Part shown: in pieces, positions 1 through 9,198 of the stretch | Position numbering within the stretch: position 1 is the first letter of the stretch | Layout: every line of letters starts with the position of its first letter | Assembly: GCA_035345875.1 (NCBI GenBank) | Contig: DAORDH010000010.1 | Span: 1 to 64,000 of the forward strand | Length of the DNA stretch: 64,000 nt | DNA from: UBA2033 sp035345875 | GTDB taxonomy: Bacteria; Spirochaetota; Leptospiria; Leptospirales; Leptospiraceae | Direction: 5' to 3' | The notes under the pieces: generated by a model | The model's input: the letters and a program-made list of their open reading frames with translations, nothing else | What the model was told of the DNA's origin: nothing | Databases searched by the model: none | Position numbers and translations under genes: made by a program

Positions 1-301
1 TTTATTAAAATCTATTCTGTAAACCCTTTTTCTTATTTCGCAACAGACTGATTATGCGAACTTTTCCTTTGGATGGAGATGGGATTTTGATTTTGGGTTA
101 CTTTTTGGTTTTGATTTAGGAATTGCGAAAGAATTGAATCCACATCGAAACTTTTATGTTTTTTCTGACGAGCCTGGTCTTATAGATAAAAGTAGAATCC
201 CTAGTTTGAGAGATTTAGCGTATTACCAAATGGTTTCATATCCAACTGGAATACATCAAAGTTTTCTTAGTTTTAATATATTCTCAGGAATTTCTTTTTA
301 A
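1..301 (+). pseudogene. C-terminal part of an outer-membrane-like protein, possibly frameshifted
   Basis: The gene enters from outside the window. One frame is open over bases 1-48 (reads SVNPFSYFATD, then stop) and a second is open from 23 to the TAA at 299-301. That second frame has no plausible start and is closed upstream by TAA at 20-22. Joining the two near base 49 gives a continuous sequence (YFATD then YANFSFGWRWDF), so a one-base frameshift or a sequencing error is likely. The tail alternates aromatic and small residues and ends in Phe, as beta-barrel proteins often do. The family is not recognised, and the outer-membrane location is an inference from composition. Confidence 0.35.
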
Positions 302-372
302 AAATTTCTGTAAAGAATGAAATAGAATTTTAGAAAACTCAATTCAGATCTATTATAACGCTAAAAATAATT

Positions 373-756
373 TTAAATCAAACTGTAGCGAACCAGATTC
401 ATTCTAATTCTATAATACATTCCTAAGTCTTTTGTGTTTGGATTTTTTTGTATATTAGAGAATGCATTTAGAATCCGATTCTTTTCTTCTAGTGTGAGCT
501 TTTCTATTTTACAGATTTTGAAAATATTATCCAAACATGCTTTGAGTCTTTCTTGGTAAAGTTTCATTTCTCGAATGCTTTCAAAGGTTGTCTCTCTCGT
601 TAAAAATTCAAAATTTGAGAGAGTAGAGTATCGATTGATTTTAGAATTATCTTTGTTTTTAGGGATTTGTTTCCTTAACGTTTGTATTTCTCTCAAATAC
701 ATTTTTGTAAACCTCACACGAGTCGGAAATTTTATTCGCATTTTAATTTTTGTCAA
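373..756 (-). CDS. Hypothetical protein, 127 aa, Lys/Arg-rich
   Basis: I do not recognise this protein. It is basic and predicted helical, with an N-terminal stretch rich in Lys and Arg and a middle part (about 55-100) of amphipathic helices. There is no signal peptide, membrane segment or cysteine-pair motif beyond CKICK-like cysteines near residue 80. It points away from the regulator that begins at 948, so the 191 bp between them must hold both promoters. The opposite-strand reading frame inside it is a shadow. Coding status is supported mainly by length. Confidence 0.5.
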   Translation of the reverse strand: MTKIKMRIKFPTRVRFTKMYLREIQTLRKQIPKNKDNSKINRYSTLSNFEFLTRETTFESIREMKLYQERLKACLDNIFKICKIEKLTLEEKNRILNAFSNIQKNPNTKDLGMYYRIRMNLVRYSLI

Positions 757-947
757 AGAAAAATTTTTGATTTAAATTTCTTATTATTTTTTTTTATTTT
801 ATTTTGCATTTTTATCAAAGGAGTGTGTAAGGAAAACCTATGGTAAAAATAGATCTTTAATTCAATTTTTTTGCTGAAAATAATATTGAAAATAAATGCC
901 TTAAACTCTAGATTGTTTCAAACCCTAGGTGCTTTCGAGATAAAAAC

Positions 948-1268
948 ATGACAAAGAATAAATCGGATCTAAATAAAAAACTTATAGAGGGAACAGTAAA
1001 AGGCATCCAAGGAATTGCGCACCCTGTTCGGCTCATGATTTTGCACGCTCTCTCTAAGGAAGAACTCTCTGTGAATGATTTAGCTGATTATAGTGGCGTT
1101 AGTCAATCTGTCACATCTCAGCATTTAGGTAAGATGAAAGACATCGGAATTCTAGACAGTCGCAAAGAATCCAATAAGGTTTTTTATTATATTAAAGACA
1201 ATCGTTATAGAGAGCTTTCTCGTAGCATTGGGAAACTTTTTAGTCTATACTCTGTTTCACAAAAATAA
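948..1268 (+). CDS. ArsR-family winged-helix transcriptional regulator
   Basis: This 106-residue protein is a single winged helix-turn-helix domain. HPVRLMILHAL at 25-35 is the ArsR/SmtB first helix. SVNDLADYSGVSQSVTSQHL at 41-60 is the helix-turn-helix, and SRKESNKVFYYI at 71-82 is the beta wing. It has no cysteines, so the classical metal-sensing sites of ArsR or SmtB are absent and its signal is unknown. It runs convergently into feoB with only 2 bp between the stops, so it does not share a promoter with the iron genes. A role in iron control is possible but not shown. Confidence 0.8.
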   Translation: MTKNKSDLNKKLIEGTVKGIQGIAHPVRLMILHALSKEELSVNDLADYSGVSQSVTSQHLGKMKDIGILDSRKESNKVFYYIKDNRYRELSRSIGKLFSLYSVSQK

Positions 1269-1270
1269 AT

Positions 1271-3355
1271 TTAATTTCCAAAACCCAATGCAGTGCCGAT
1301 TTGATAAACAGCTAGAGAACTAAAATATGCTAGGATTGTCATATAAACAAATAAGAAGGCAGGCCAGAAAAAAGATTTTGTTTCCTGTCTAACAACAGCT
1401 AACGTTGACATACATTGGCTGGCATAAGCAAAGAAAATGAGCAGGCTAATCGCTGTTAAAATACTCCAAGTTTTTTTTCCCGTTTTTGGATTTATATCAG
1501 ACTGCAATGATGTCTTCAAATCATCACTTGTCTCATCTCCCTCCACTCCATAAATAATTGCAAGGGTCGAAACAAGCACCTCTCTCGCTGCGAAAGAAGA
1601 TATAATTCCAACTCCAATTTTCCAATCGAAACCGAGAGGTTGTAAAACTGGTTCAATGGTTTTTCCAAGTCTTGCTGCATAAGATTCAGAAATCTCACTT
1701 TTAGTTTCAGCTCCTTCGCTACCTACATTCACTGGATAATAGGCTAAAAACCAAAGAACAATAGATACGTAGAGAATAATCGTTCCTGAATTTACTATGA
1801 ATGCTTTCACATTTTGGTAAACACTGAGAGATAAATTTTTAACTGATGGAATTTTATATGAAGGTAGTTCAATTAAAAAATAAGAAGACTCATGTTTGAA
1901 AAAAGTTTTCTTAAACAAAAGGGCAAAAAGTAAAGCTGTGCCCATTCCTAAGATAAACAATCCAAATAAAATGAGTGCTTGTAAGGAAAAAATCCCAAAA
2001 ACATTTTCTTTCGGAAAGATAGCTCCAATGACAAGTATATATACCGGATAACGTGCGGAACAGGTTATAAGTGGAGAAATTAGTATAGTAGTCATCTTGT
2101 CTGATTTATTTTCGATTGTTCTAGTACTCATGATTGCAGGAACTGCACAAGCAGCAGAAGAAAGTAGAGGTATAAATGACTTACCAGATAAACCAAATTT
2201 ACCCATAAATTTATCCATTATAAACGATACGCGAGATAAGTAACCAGACTCTTCCATGATACCAATAAATAAAAACAATAACGAAATCTGTGGGATAAAT
2301 ACTAGAACAGAACCAACTCCTCCAATGATTCCTTTTGTGAGAAGACCATTTAATGGACCGATTGGGAGGCTCTTTTCGAAATAATTGGCGAGCGTATCAA
2401 ATGTTTTTTCTATCCACTCCATTGGGAGTTCCGACCAAGAAAATAAGGATTGGAAAACAAGCGCCATAATTGCAAAAAAGGTAATCATCCCAAAAAAAGG
2501 ATGTAAAACAATTTTATCTAAAGCTGCCGATTTACTTTTTTGGTTTTCAATATTGCCATTGAGTACATGGCTAATAATAGATTTAATTTTAAAAGATTTA
2601 TATATGACTTCTTCTTGGTATTTAAATAATAAACCTGATGCAACTAACTCCATTTGGATAAAGTTTTGAATGGTAGGGTTGAACTCTTCGATCCCAGGTA
2701 ATTCTTTTTGTAATTTTTCACCAGACAATTTTTTTAGTGCATTTGATAAAACAAAAGAGAGATAATGCTTATTATCCGCTTCTATTCTAGTCAGTAGGTT
2801 TTTAAAGAAGGTTTCTCTTTTTTCATCCCATGCCCAAAGTCTTTCTGGAGTTTTAAAACTGGATTCTTTTAATAATAATTCTTTTAGTTCAGGAATTTTA
2901 TCCCCTGTTTTTCCGTTTACAAGGATCACTTCAATTCCTAGCTCATTTTTTAATTTATCTAGATCTATGGAAATATTCTTTTTTTCCAAGATGTCTTTCA
3001 TTGTGATTACAAGTAGAAGCGGGGCTCCTAAATCCATGATTTGAAATAAAAACTGCAAACTTCTTTCTAGTAACATTGCATCCAAAACGAATACAATTTT
3101 ATCTGTTGGTTTTCGACTCATTAGAAATCGTGTCAGTGTTTTTTTGTCTTCGGAATTAGCATTCAAAGAAAAGGAGCCAGGTAAATCAATTAGTTCAAGT
3201 TCTCTATCATTGGATGAAATTGTTCCCGTTGCGATTCCGACAGTCACTCCTGGAAAGTTTCCTGTCTTTTGACTCAGACCTGTTAGCCGATTAAATACAG
3301 AAGTCTTCCCTGCATTCGCATTTCCTACGAGTAAACAACGATAACTAGTTTCCAT
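1271..3355 (-). CDS. feoB: Ferrous iron transport protein B (FeoB)
   Basis: Inner-membrane Fe(II) transporter of 694 aa with a cytosolic N-terminal G domain and a multi-helix membrane part. G1 is GNANAGKTS at 11-19, the G2 Thr lies in PGVTVG at 35-40 and G3 is DLPG at 57-60. The FeoB spacer helices follow, then paired Gate-type membrane segments from about residue 285. The usual G4 Asn (NxxD) reads TMKD at 118-121, so Thr replaces the guanine-specificity Asn. Length is near the family norm of about 700. The start overlaps the end of feoA by 11 bp, indicating a two-gene feoAB operon. Confidence 0.95.
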   Translation of the reverse strand: METSYRCLLVGNANAGKTSVFNRLTGLSQKTGNFPGVTVGIATGTISSNDRELELIDLPGSFSLNANSEDKKTLTRFLMSRKPTDKIVFVLDAMLLERSLQFLFQIMDLGAPLLLVITMKDILEKKNISIDLDKLKNELGIEVILVNGKTGDKIPELKELLLKESSFKTPERLWAWDEKRETFFKNLLTRIEADNKHYLSFVLSNALKKLSGEKLQKELPGIEEFNPTIQNFIQMELVASGLLFKYQEEVIYKSFKIKSIISHVLNGNIENQKSKSAALDKIVLHPFFGMITFFAIMALVFQSLFSWSELPMEWIEKTFDTLANYFEKSLPIGPLNGLLTKGIIGGVGSVLVFIPQISLLFLFIGIMEESGYLSRVSFIMDKFMGKFGLSGKSFIPLLSSAACAVPAIMSTRTIENKSDKMTTILISPLITCSARYPVYILVIGAIFPKENVFGIFSLQALILFGLFILGMGTALLFALLFKKTFFKHESSYFLIELPSYKIPSVKNLSLSVYQNVKAFIVNSGTIILYVSIVLWFLAYYPVNVGSEGAETKSEISESYAARLGKTIEPVLQPLGFDWKIGVGIISSFAAREVLVSTLAIIYGVEGDETSDDLKTSLQSDINPKTGKKTWSILTAISLLIFFAYASQCMSTLAVVRQETKSFFWPAFLFVYMTILAYFSSLAVYQIGTALGFGN

Positions 3356-3590
3356 TTGTTCTTACCTGAATAAAGGAAGCATCATTTAAGCGAAGAGAAA
3401 GATGTGCTCTACCAATTTGAACTACGATTTTATTTTGACTTGGATACTTTTGCAGAACAGAGATTTCTGTGCCAGGCAAAAAACCAAAGTCGAGTAATTC
3501 TAAAATATAGTCAGAGTTTAATTTTTCTTGATTCATAGAATCAATAATTGCTTTCTGATTCAGCTCTATCCCTGATAAACTTTTAAGCAT
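3345..3590 (-). CDS. feoA: Ferrous iron transport protein A (FeoA)
   Basis: This 81-residue SH3-like protein is thought to assist FeoB at the inner face of the membrane. The FeoA core is visible: LLDFGFLPGTEISVLQKYP in the middle (the L-x-x-x-G-[FL]-x-P-G turn) and a C-terminal VQIGRAHLSLRLND strand pair. It lies directly upstream of feoB with overlapping ends, as in most feoAB operons. Nothing recognisable as a Fur box was found in the short gap to the gene at 3618. Confidence 0.88.
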   Translation of the reverse strand: MLKSLSGIELNQKAIIDSMNQEKLNSDYILELLDFGFLPGTEISVLQKYPSQNKIVVQIGRAHLSLRLNDASFIQVRTNGN

Positions 3591-3617
3591 ATTTAATTCC
3601 TGTTCTGGAAATAGAAA

Positions 3618-4940
3618 CTATCGATATCCGATAGAGCGATTCTTTTTTGCTTCCATCGGAGTTAAGTCTTTTATTAAATCCATTTCTGGCGCTAAAATTT
3701 TCACATATCTATCAAAGTAGAGCATTTGTTTAATCAGAAGTCCGAACTCATGTGGAATTTTAAGTCCATTGTTTTTACTGATATCACTGATTCGTAACAT
3801 GACTCCGTTGAGTCTTGTTTCATCAATTCCAGCAACATCTCCGAGTTGTATACTCATAGCAATTTCATTCATTTCATCAAAAATGTATTCCAAGTCTTTT
3901 GCAAATTTAGTTTCATCGATTCCCTTTGCGGTTGAATCCATTTGCACTAGACCTCTTGCCATCATCTTTGCGTTAGTGGTTCCAAGACCTTCCATGAAAA
4001 ACATGAGACCCATCCAAGTATCAGGAGAAATTCTTCCTACGATACCAAAATCGATAAAACCTATTTTTCCATCTTTTAGAACAAGTAAATTTCCTGCGTG
4101 AACATCCGCATGAAACATTCCACTACCAAGGGATGAGAACCATATGTCTAACGCATCTGTTAAAGTCTTTGCAGGATTACTTGAAACTGTTTTAATTGCT
4201 TTTAGATCAGTGAGTGGAATTCCATAGAATCTTTCCATTGTAAGTAAACGCTTTGTGCTGTATTTAGAAAACACTCTTGGCACTTTAGCTCTCGTTTCAT
4301 TTGTGTTGAGTAAATGCTTATCGAACTCTTCGATGTTTTTTGCTTCTTGGATAAAATCAACTTCAAGCAAAATGGAATCGTGAAATGTTTTTACGATGTC
4401 TGTAAGTCCTGATGTTTTTACACCTGGAGAAAGCTTTTCAAAAAGTAGTGTTGCAAGATAAATTAGATTCATATCTGTCTTCAAAACATCTTCAATGTCA
4501 GGTCTTTGCACTTTTAGAACTACATCGAAACCATCTACAGTAGTTGCTGCATGCACTTGTGAAATAGAGGCAGATGCCATTGGCTTTTCTTCAATAAAGG
4601 TAAAAAATTTCTCTGGCTTGTCTCCTAACTCTTTTTCGATAATCTGTAAAATGGTTTTAAAAGGAATAGGGCGAACAGAGTCTAAACACTTTTGCATTTC
4701 ATCAACATAATCTTTAGGAAAAAGAGATGGAGCGGAGGCTATAAATTGCCCTAATTTAATATAGGTAGCTCCTAAATCTTCGAATGCTTCTCTCAGTCTT
4801 ACTGGGAGTTGTTTATCTTTTTTATCTAGTAGAATATCCGCTAGAACTTGTGCTAATTTTGTAGATAGAATTCTAAATGAGTCTGCGATTCGAAGGATTG
4901 CATTGATTCCGGATGCAATGTTGTCTGTTATTTGAGTCAT
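3618..4940 (-). CDS. ABC1/UbiB-family atypical kinase-like protein
   Basis: This 440-aa protein has UbiB family hallmarks. YIKLGQFIASAPSLFP at about 60-75 carries the KxGQ motif. An Ala-rich loop replacing the kinase P-loop is read as ASASISQVHAA, and VVLKVQRP holds the ATP-site Lys. HADVHAGNLLV and IGFIDFG are the catalytic and metal motifs. UbiB proteins act in quinone or isoprenoid-lipid metabolism as ATPases. The C-terminal transmembrane pair of E. coli UbiB is not evident and the protein is about 100 residues shorter, so a direct ubiB assignment is not made. It follows feoAB on the same strand, separated by 27 bp. Confidence 0.82.
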   Translation of the reverse strand: MTQITDNIASGINAILRIADSFRILSTKLAQVLADILLDKKDKQLPVRLREAFEDLGATYIKLGQFIASAPSLFPKDYVDEMQKCLDSVRPIPFKTILQIIEKELGDKPEKFFTFIEEKPMASASISQVHAATTVDGFDVVLKVQRPDIEDVLKTDMNLIYLATLLFEKLSPGVKTSGLTDIVKTFHDSILLEVDFIQEAKNIEEFDKHLLNTNETRAKVPRVFSKYSTKRLLTMERFYGIPLTDLKAIKTVSSNPAKTLTDALDIWFSSLGSGMFHADVHAGNLLVLKDGKIGFIDFGIVGRISPDTWMGLMFFMEGLGTTNAKMMARGLVQMDSTAKGIDETKFAKDLEYIFDEMNEIAMSIQLGDVAGIDETRLNGVMLRISDISKNNGLKIPHEFGLLIKQMLYFDRYVKILAPEMDLIKDLTPMEAKKNRSIGYR

Positions 4941-5067
4941 AGGGATAAATTTTCAAGTAGGGTTATACTGACAATTCATTTCGTTAGAACGATTTTTTGT
5001 TTACAGAATAACAATTTTGACAAACATTGTCAGAAATTTCTAAAAAGAAGTAATAAAAAAACCATCT

Positions 5068-7068
5068 ATGGACAAAGAAAACATTTTAATTCAGGAGCTT
5101 GGGAAATTGGAGCTCCCTGAGCTAAAAAAAGTAGCCACTCTTTGGAATATTCACAAATTTACAGGCAAAGATAAGAAATCCTCTGTTTCCCAACTTTATT
5201 CTGCATTTCAGGAAGAATTCTATTTAAAGGCAATACTTGAAAAGCTCACACCGATTCAGGTGAATATATTCTCTCTCATCCTAAAAAATAAAAACGTTCA
5301 GACTCTTGGGGAAATTGTTAGAAAGACTTCTCTGCACCCAATCAATGCGGAAACAGAGCTTGGTGTTTTAAGGAAATATTGTCTTGTTTATCAAAGAAAA
5401 AATAGAGAAAGGTTAACAAACAATTTAGATAAATATCATGCTTATTCCGAAATTGCAGATTTAATTAAGCTAGATATCAATGCAAAAGGGGAGAAGTTTA
5501 AACTCTCCCTTGATAAATATTTTCATAAGCATCCAGTTGATCAAATTGCTCCAGAATGGATCAAAGTTCTAGGTTATAAGAAAATTGATTCTTTAGATGA
5601 ATTTGTAAAATTTGGTTTGTCTGAAGAAGGAATCGGGATGACAATCCAATCTCTTTCTGAAATTGAAAGAGATGTTTTACTCTATGTATATACCCATGGT
5701 GGAGTGATTGAAGCGGAAGTAGTTCGAAATTATATCAGTGTAAATCGAGAAAAGTTTGAACATGTAATTCCTCTTCTAACTTCCAAGTATTTGGTGTTTG
5801 ATACCTATTATGTAGATGAGAAATTTATACGAATCATCACAATCCCAAAAGAAATTTTAAACTACATTCAAGTGCATACCCTTCTTCCTTCCGCAAAGAA
5901 AGGAACGAAACAAAAGCAAGAAAAGATTGCAAAGAATGATTTAGATTTCTTTTTAAATATTAAAAAGATGATTTCTTTCATTTCCAGAAAAGGCTTAAGC
6001 CTTGCTAAGTCTGGAAAGATCAAGCAAGCAGACAATAAAAGAACAGAACAAGACTTACTGAAACCAGACATTGACATTTTCCCAGAGAAAGGACAAGTCT
6101 ATCAAATCGAATTGATTCTACCTATTTTAAAAATTTTAAATTTAGTAGATATCAAAGGGGAAAACATTGTTTTAACTGGTGAGATCGATGAATTTCAAAA
6201 GAAAGATATTTTTGAATTAATGAATATAGTGATTCATGAAGTAAATGAAGTTCGTTCTAAGCGTTTCAATCCTCCAGAAGTTTTCTCTGCAATCGAAGTT
6301 CCGTTTTATGATAAACCTATTTTAGATAAATGCGTGAATATCATTCTAAGTATGGGGAAAGTAAATACATCTGTAATCTTTTCAAACGTTATCCGTGAGA
6401 ACTTAGTTTTATCTCCTGGATTTAGAATTAAAAACTTTGAAAATGATTTAATGGATTTACGCAAAGAAATCATAAGTGCTATTTTCTATCTTCATTTATT
6501 TGGTCTTTTAGAAGTAGAGTATCCTTCTAGATATTTAGTTCTTTCTGATTTAGGAAAATATTATTTCCAATCAAAAGCGATTCCTAAACATACTGAGAAG
6601 GGTGGAATTACAATTAACTCTGACTTTAGTATTATTGCATTCCCTGAGAAATGTTCACTCCATGGAATTCATTTACTAAAAGTATTCACAGAACTCAAAG
6701 ACTACGACCGAGTATATACTTTTGCTTTAACGAAGGACTCATTTCAGAATGGTATTTTATTAGGATATGATCCGAATCTATTTATTCAATTCTTAAAAGA
6801 TTCTAGCAAAGCAGAACTCGCTCAAAACTTGATGTTCCTATTTGATGATTGGAGCAAGAATCTACCGATTGTTGTTGTTACTGAGGATTGTGTATTACTT
6901 AAGACCTACGATGTTCATGTAATGGAATTATTGCTTGGGCAGATTAAAGGGAAGAAGATTGTTATGGAGGAAATAAGTCCTGAAGCAATCTTAATTGATA
7001 AGACTAAAATCCAGGACGTTATTCAAATAGCGGAGAAGTTAAACCTAATTATTAAACTAATTAGATAA
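5068..7068 (+). CDS. Orphan protein resembling the XPB/Ssl2 helicase accessory domain
   Basis: A 666-aa protein with no Walker A or DEAD motif, so it has no helicase motor. The C-terminal third (about 500-610) follows the pattern of the XPB/Ssl2-like N-terminal domain (Pfam Helicase_C_3). It reads as a beta-strand with INSDFSIIAFPE, then YTFALTKDSFQNGILLGYDP, an FLKDSSKAELAQNLMF helix and a DDWSKNLPIVVV segment. The N-terminus (1-110) is helical with LPELKKVATLWN. Its role is unknown; in other bacteria such domains sit beside Ssl2-like helicases, which is not the case here. It diverges from the UbiB-like gene across a 127-bp promoter region. Confidence 0.6.
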   Translation: MDKENILIQELGKLELPELKKVATLWNIHKFTGKDKKSSVSQLYSAFQEEFYLKAILEKLTPIQVNIFSLILKNKNVQTLGEIVRKTSLHPINAETELGVLRKYCLVYQRKNRERLTNNLDKYHAYSEIADLIKLDINAKGEKFKLSLDKYFHKHPVDQIAPEWIKVLGYKKIDSLDEFVKFGLSEEGIGMTIQSLSEIERDVLLYVYTHGGVIEAEVVRNYISVNREKFEHVIPLLTSKYLVFDTYYVDEKFIRIITIPKEILNYIQVHTLLPSAKKGTKQKQEKIAKNDLDFFLNIKKMISFISRKGLSLAKSGKIKQADNKRTEQDLLKPDIDIFPEKGQVYQIELILPILKILNLVDIKGENIVLTGEIDEFQKKDIFELMNIVIHEVNEVRSKRFNPPEVFSAIEVPFYDKPILDKCVNIILSMGKVNTSVIFSNVIRENLVLSPGFRIKNFENDLMDLRKEIISAIFYLHLFGLLEVEYPSRYLVLSDLGKYYFQSKAIPKHTEKGGITINSDFSIIAFPEKCSLHGIHLLKVFTELKDYDRVYTFALTKDSFQNGILLGYDPNLFIQFLKDSSKAELAQNLMFLFDDWSKNLPIVVVTEDCVLLKTYDVHVMELLLGQIKGKKIVMEEISPEAILIDKTKIQDVIQIAEKLNLIIKLIR

Positions 7069-7071
7069 TTC

Positions 7072-7347
7072 CTATTCTGGGTCTGTAACTTTGATTTTGG
7101 TTTTGAAGTTCCAGGCCCTAAAAGGAGCAATAGCTTCAAGCCGTTGATCAATTACGAAGTAAAGTCTGTCCCCATATTTCACAAGTCCACCTTTGTAGTG
7201 GGCATACTTTGTTTTATGATCTACTAATCCAACTTCCTTTACTTGTTTCCAATCCTCACATGTTTTCAAGGATGGCACTTTCTTTAAATATAACTCTTTG
7301 ATTGTATTATCTTTAACTGCGTCTCTTAAAATTTTTTCCCATTCCAT
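7072..7347 (-). CDS. Hypothetical protein, 91 aa
   Basis: I do not recognise this small soluble protein. It starts MEWEKILRDAVKDN and has a helical first third. A beta-rich part follows (HYKGGLVKYGDRLYFVIDQR) that could be a small barrel. It has one cysteine and no signal peptide. It is convergent with the 5068 gene, with only 3 bp between the stop codons, and is read from a promoter in the AT-rich gap to its right. Confidence 0.55.
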   Translation of the reverse strand: MEWEKILRDAVKDNTIKELYLKKVPSLKTCEDWKQVKEVGLVDHKTKYAHYKGGLVKYGDRLYFVIDQRLEAIAPFRAWNFKTKIKVTDPE

Positions 7348-7749
<402 letters not shown>

Positions 7750-7793
7750 TTATTTTTATTGCCTACCTATACTCTCTAATAGAAATTACTATA

Positions 7794-9191
7794 GTGCGTA
7801 AGTTTTTGTTATTCATCTTATTTCTGCTTGTTTCGCTTCATCTAGAGGCAAAGTTACCTACTTACCCGAATGGAATTTATCCATCGAACTATTGGCAGTT
7901 TTGGGTATTCTATGAAAAGGAATGGAGGCAAGGGCAAAAAGATATTATCTTACGTCCTTTCTACTCCTCTTACAAAGATGAGATGAGTGCACATACTTTT
8001 AATACTTCCTTTTATCCAATTTATTATTCTGAGAAAACAAATCATTGGAACCGGTGGACTTTTTTATTTGTATTTAGTCATGATAGCACTCTTCACGATG
8101 ATACAGGAGATGATACTGATCTAGTTTTGTCTCCACTCTTTCAGTGGGGAAGAGGGGAAACAGAAAAAGATCGTTATGTGGCATTCTTTCCCTTTTATGG
8201 GAAAATGAAATCAAAACTTTCTTGGGGAGAAATTAATTTCTTTTTATTTCCACTCTACGTAGATTGGAGTCATAAGGAATTTAAAGCCTATAGCTTTTTA
8301 TATCCACTCATTTTATATGGAAAATCGGATGTTAGAACTGAAATGAGGTTTCTTCCTCTTTATTCTAAAAAATCTCATATAGCTAAGTTTGAACATTATA
8401 CCATTCTATGGCCTTTTGTTCAATGGGGTAGAGATTCCCTTGATAAAAAAGAACCGACTTCTTATTCTTTTTTCTTTCCTTTTTATAATTTAAAATCATC
8501 TCAATATGGAAATATGAAAAGTTATGCTTTTTTATGGTTTCCAATTTTAGGTTCACTTGTTGGATATGGATACGATAGACGAACGAGTGAAGTCAATTAT
8601 AATTTTCTCTTTTTCTTCCTACAATATGGATATTCAAATAGTAAGGATTATCGTAAACATATGTTTTTTCCCTTTTACGGTTACTCCCGATTTGCCAGTA
8701 AAGAGTTTACTTTTATTACTCCACTCTTTGTTCATATGAGAAGTGATACATATGGAGTAAAATCCAATTCATATTATATGATTCCATTTTTTTACTATAT
8801 GGAAAAATATTTTGTAAAAGAAGAAAGAACAGACACCTATTATAAATTCTGGCCTGTATTTAAATGGCATAGAGATTCAGAAGGAAATCTTTTTTGGAAT
8901 ACTTTATCTATTTTTCCAATTCGCTCCACAACTCTTGAGAGAATCTGGGATCCCTTTTTATCTGTTCTAGAATACAAACAATTTATCAATGGGGAGAAGA
9001 GACTTTCTCTATTTATGAGACTTTATACCCAGAGATGGACAGAGGATGAATTTCATCTCTATGTTCCTTTCCTACTCGATTTGTCATTAGAAAAAGAAAA
9101 AACTTCTTGGAAGTTTTTATATGGATTTTTAGGTTACGAGAGAGAGCAAGAGAAAAGGCAGCTCCAATTTCTCTGGTTTATTTCTATTTAG
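7794..9191 (+). CDS. Secreted aromatic-rich repetitive protein of unknown function
   Basis: A 465-aa protein starting at GTG (7794) with a clear signal peptide: MRKFLLFILFLLVSLHLEA, probable cleavage after LEA. The mature part is built from repeating units of about 20-40 residues with F/L-x-P-F/L-Y cores (FFPFYG, LFPLYV, FLPLYS, WPFVQWGR, FFPFYN). These alternate with charged turns and are extremely rich in Phe, Tyr and Trp. Such a pattern suggests stacked beta hairpins in an outer-membrane or periplasmic solenoid or barrel. That is an inference, and no named family is recognised. It precedes the Mla-type transporter by 7 bp and is probably co-transcribed with it, which fits an envelope role. 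Confidence 0.8.
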   Translation: MRKFLLFILFLLVSLHLEAKLPTYPNGIYPSNYWQFWVFYEKEWRQGQKDIILRPFYSSYKDEMSAHTFNTSFYPIYYSEKTNHWNRWTFLFVFSHDSTLHDDTGDDTDLVLSPLFQWGRGETEKDRYVAFFPFYGKMKSKLSWGEINFFLFPLYVDWSHKEFKAYSFLYPLILYGKSDVRTEMRFLPLYSKKSHIAKFEHYTILWPFVQWGRDSLDKKEPTSYSFFFPFYNLKSSQYGNMKSYAFLWFPILGSLVGYGYDRRTSEVNYNFLFFFLQYGYSNSKDYRKHMFFPFYGYSRFASKEFTFITPLFVHMRSDTYGVKSNSYYMIPFFYYMEKYFVKEERTDTYYKFWPVFKWHRDSEGNLFWNTLSIFPIRSTTLERIWDPFLSVLEYKQFINGEKRLSLFMRLYTQRWTEDEFHLYVPFLLDLSLEKEKTSWKFLYGFLGYEREQEKRQLQFLWFISI

Positions 9192-9198
9192 AGTTTAA

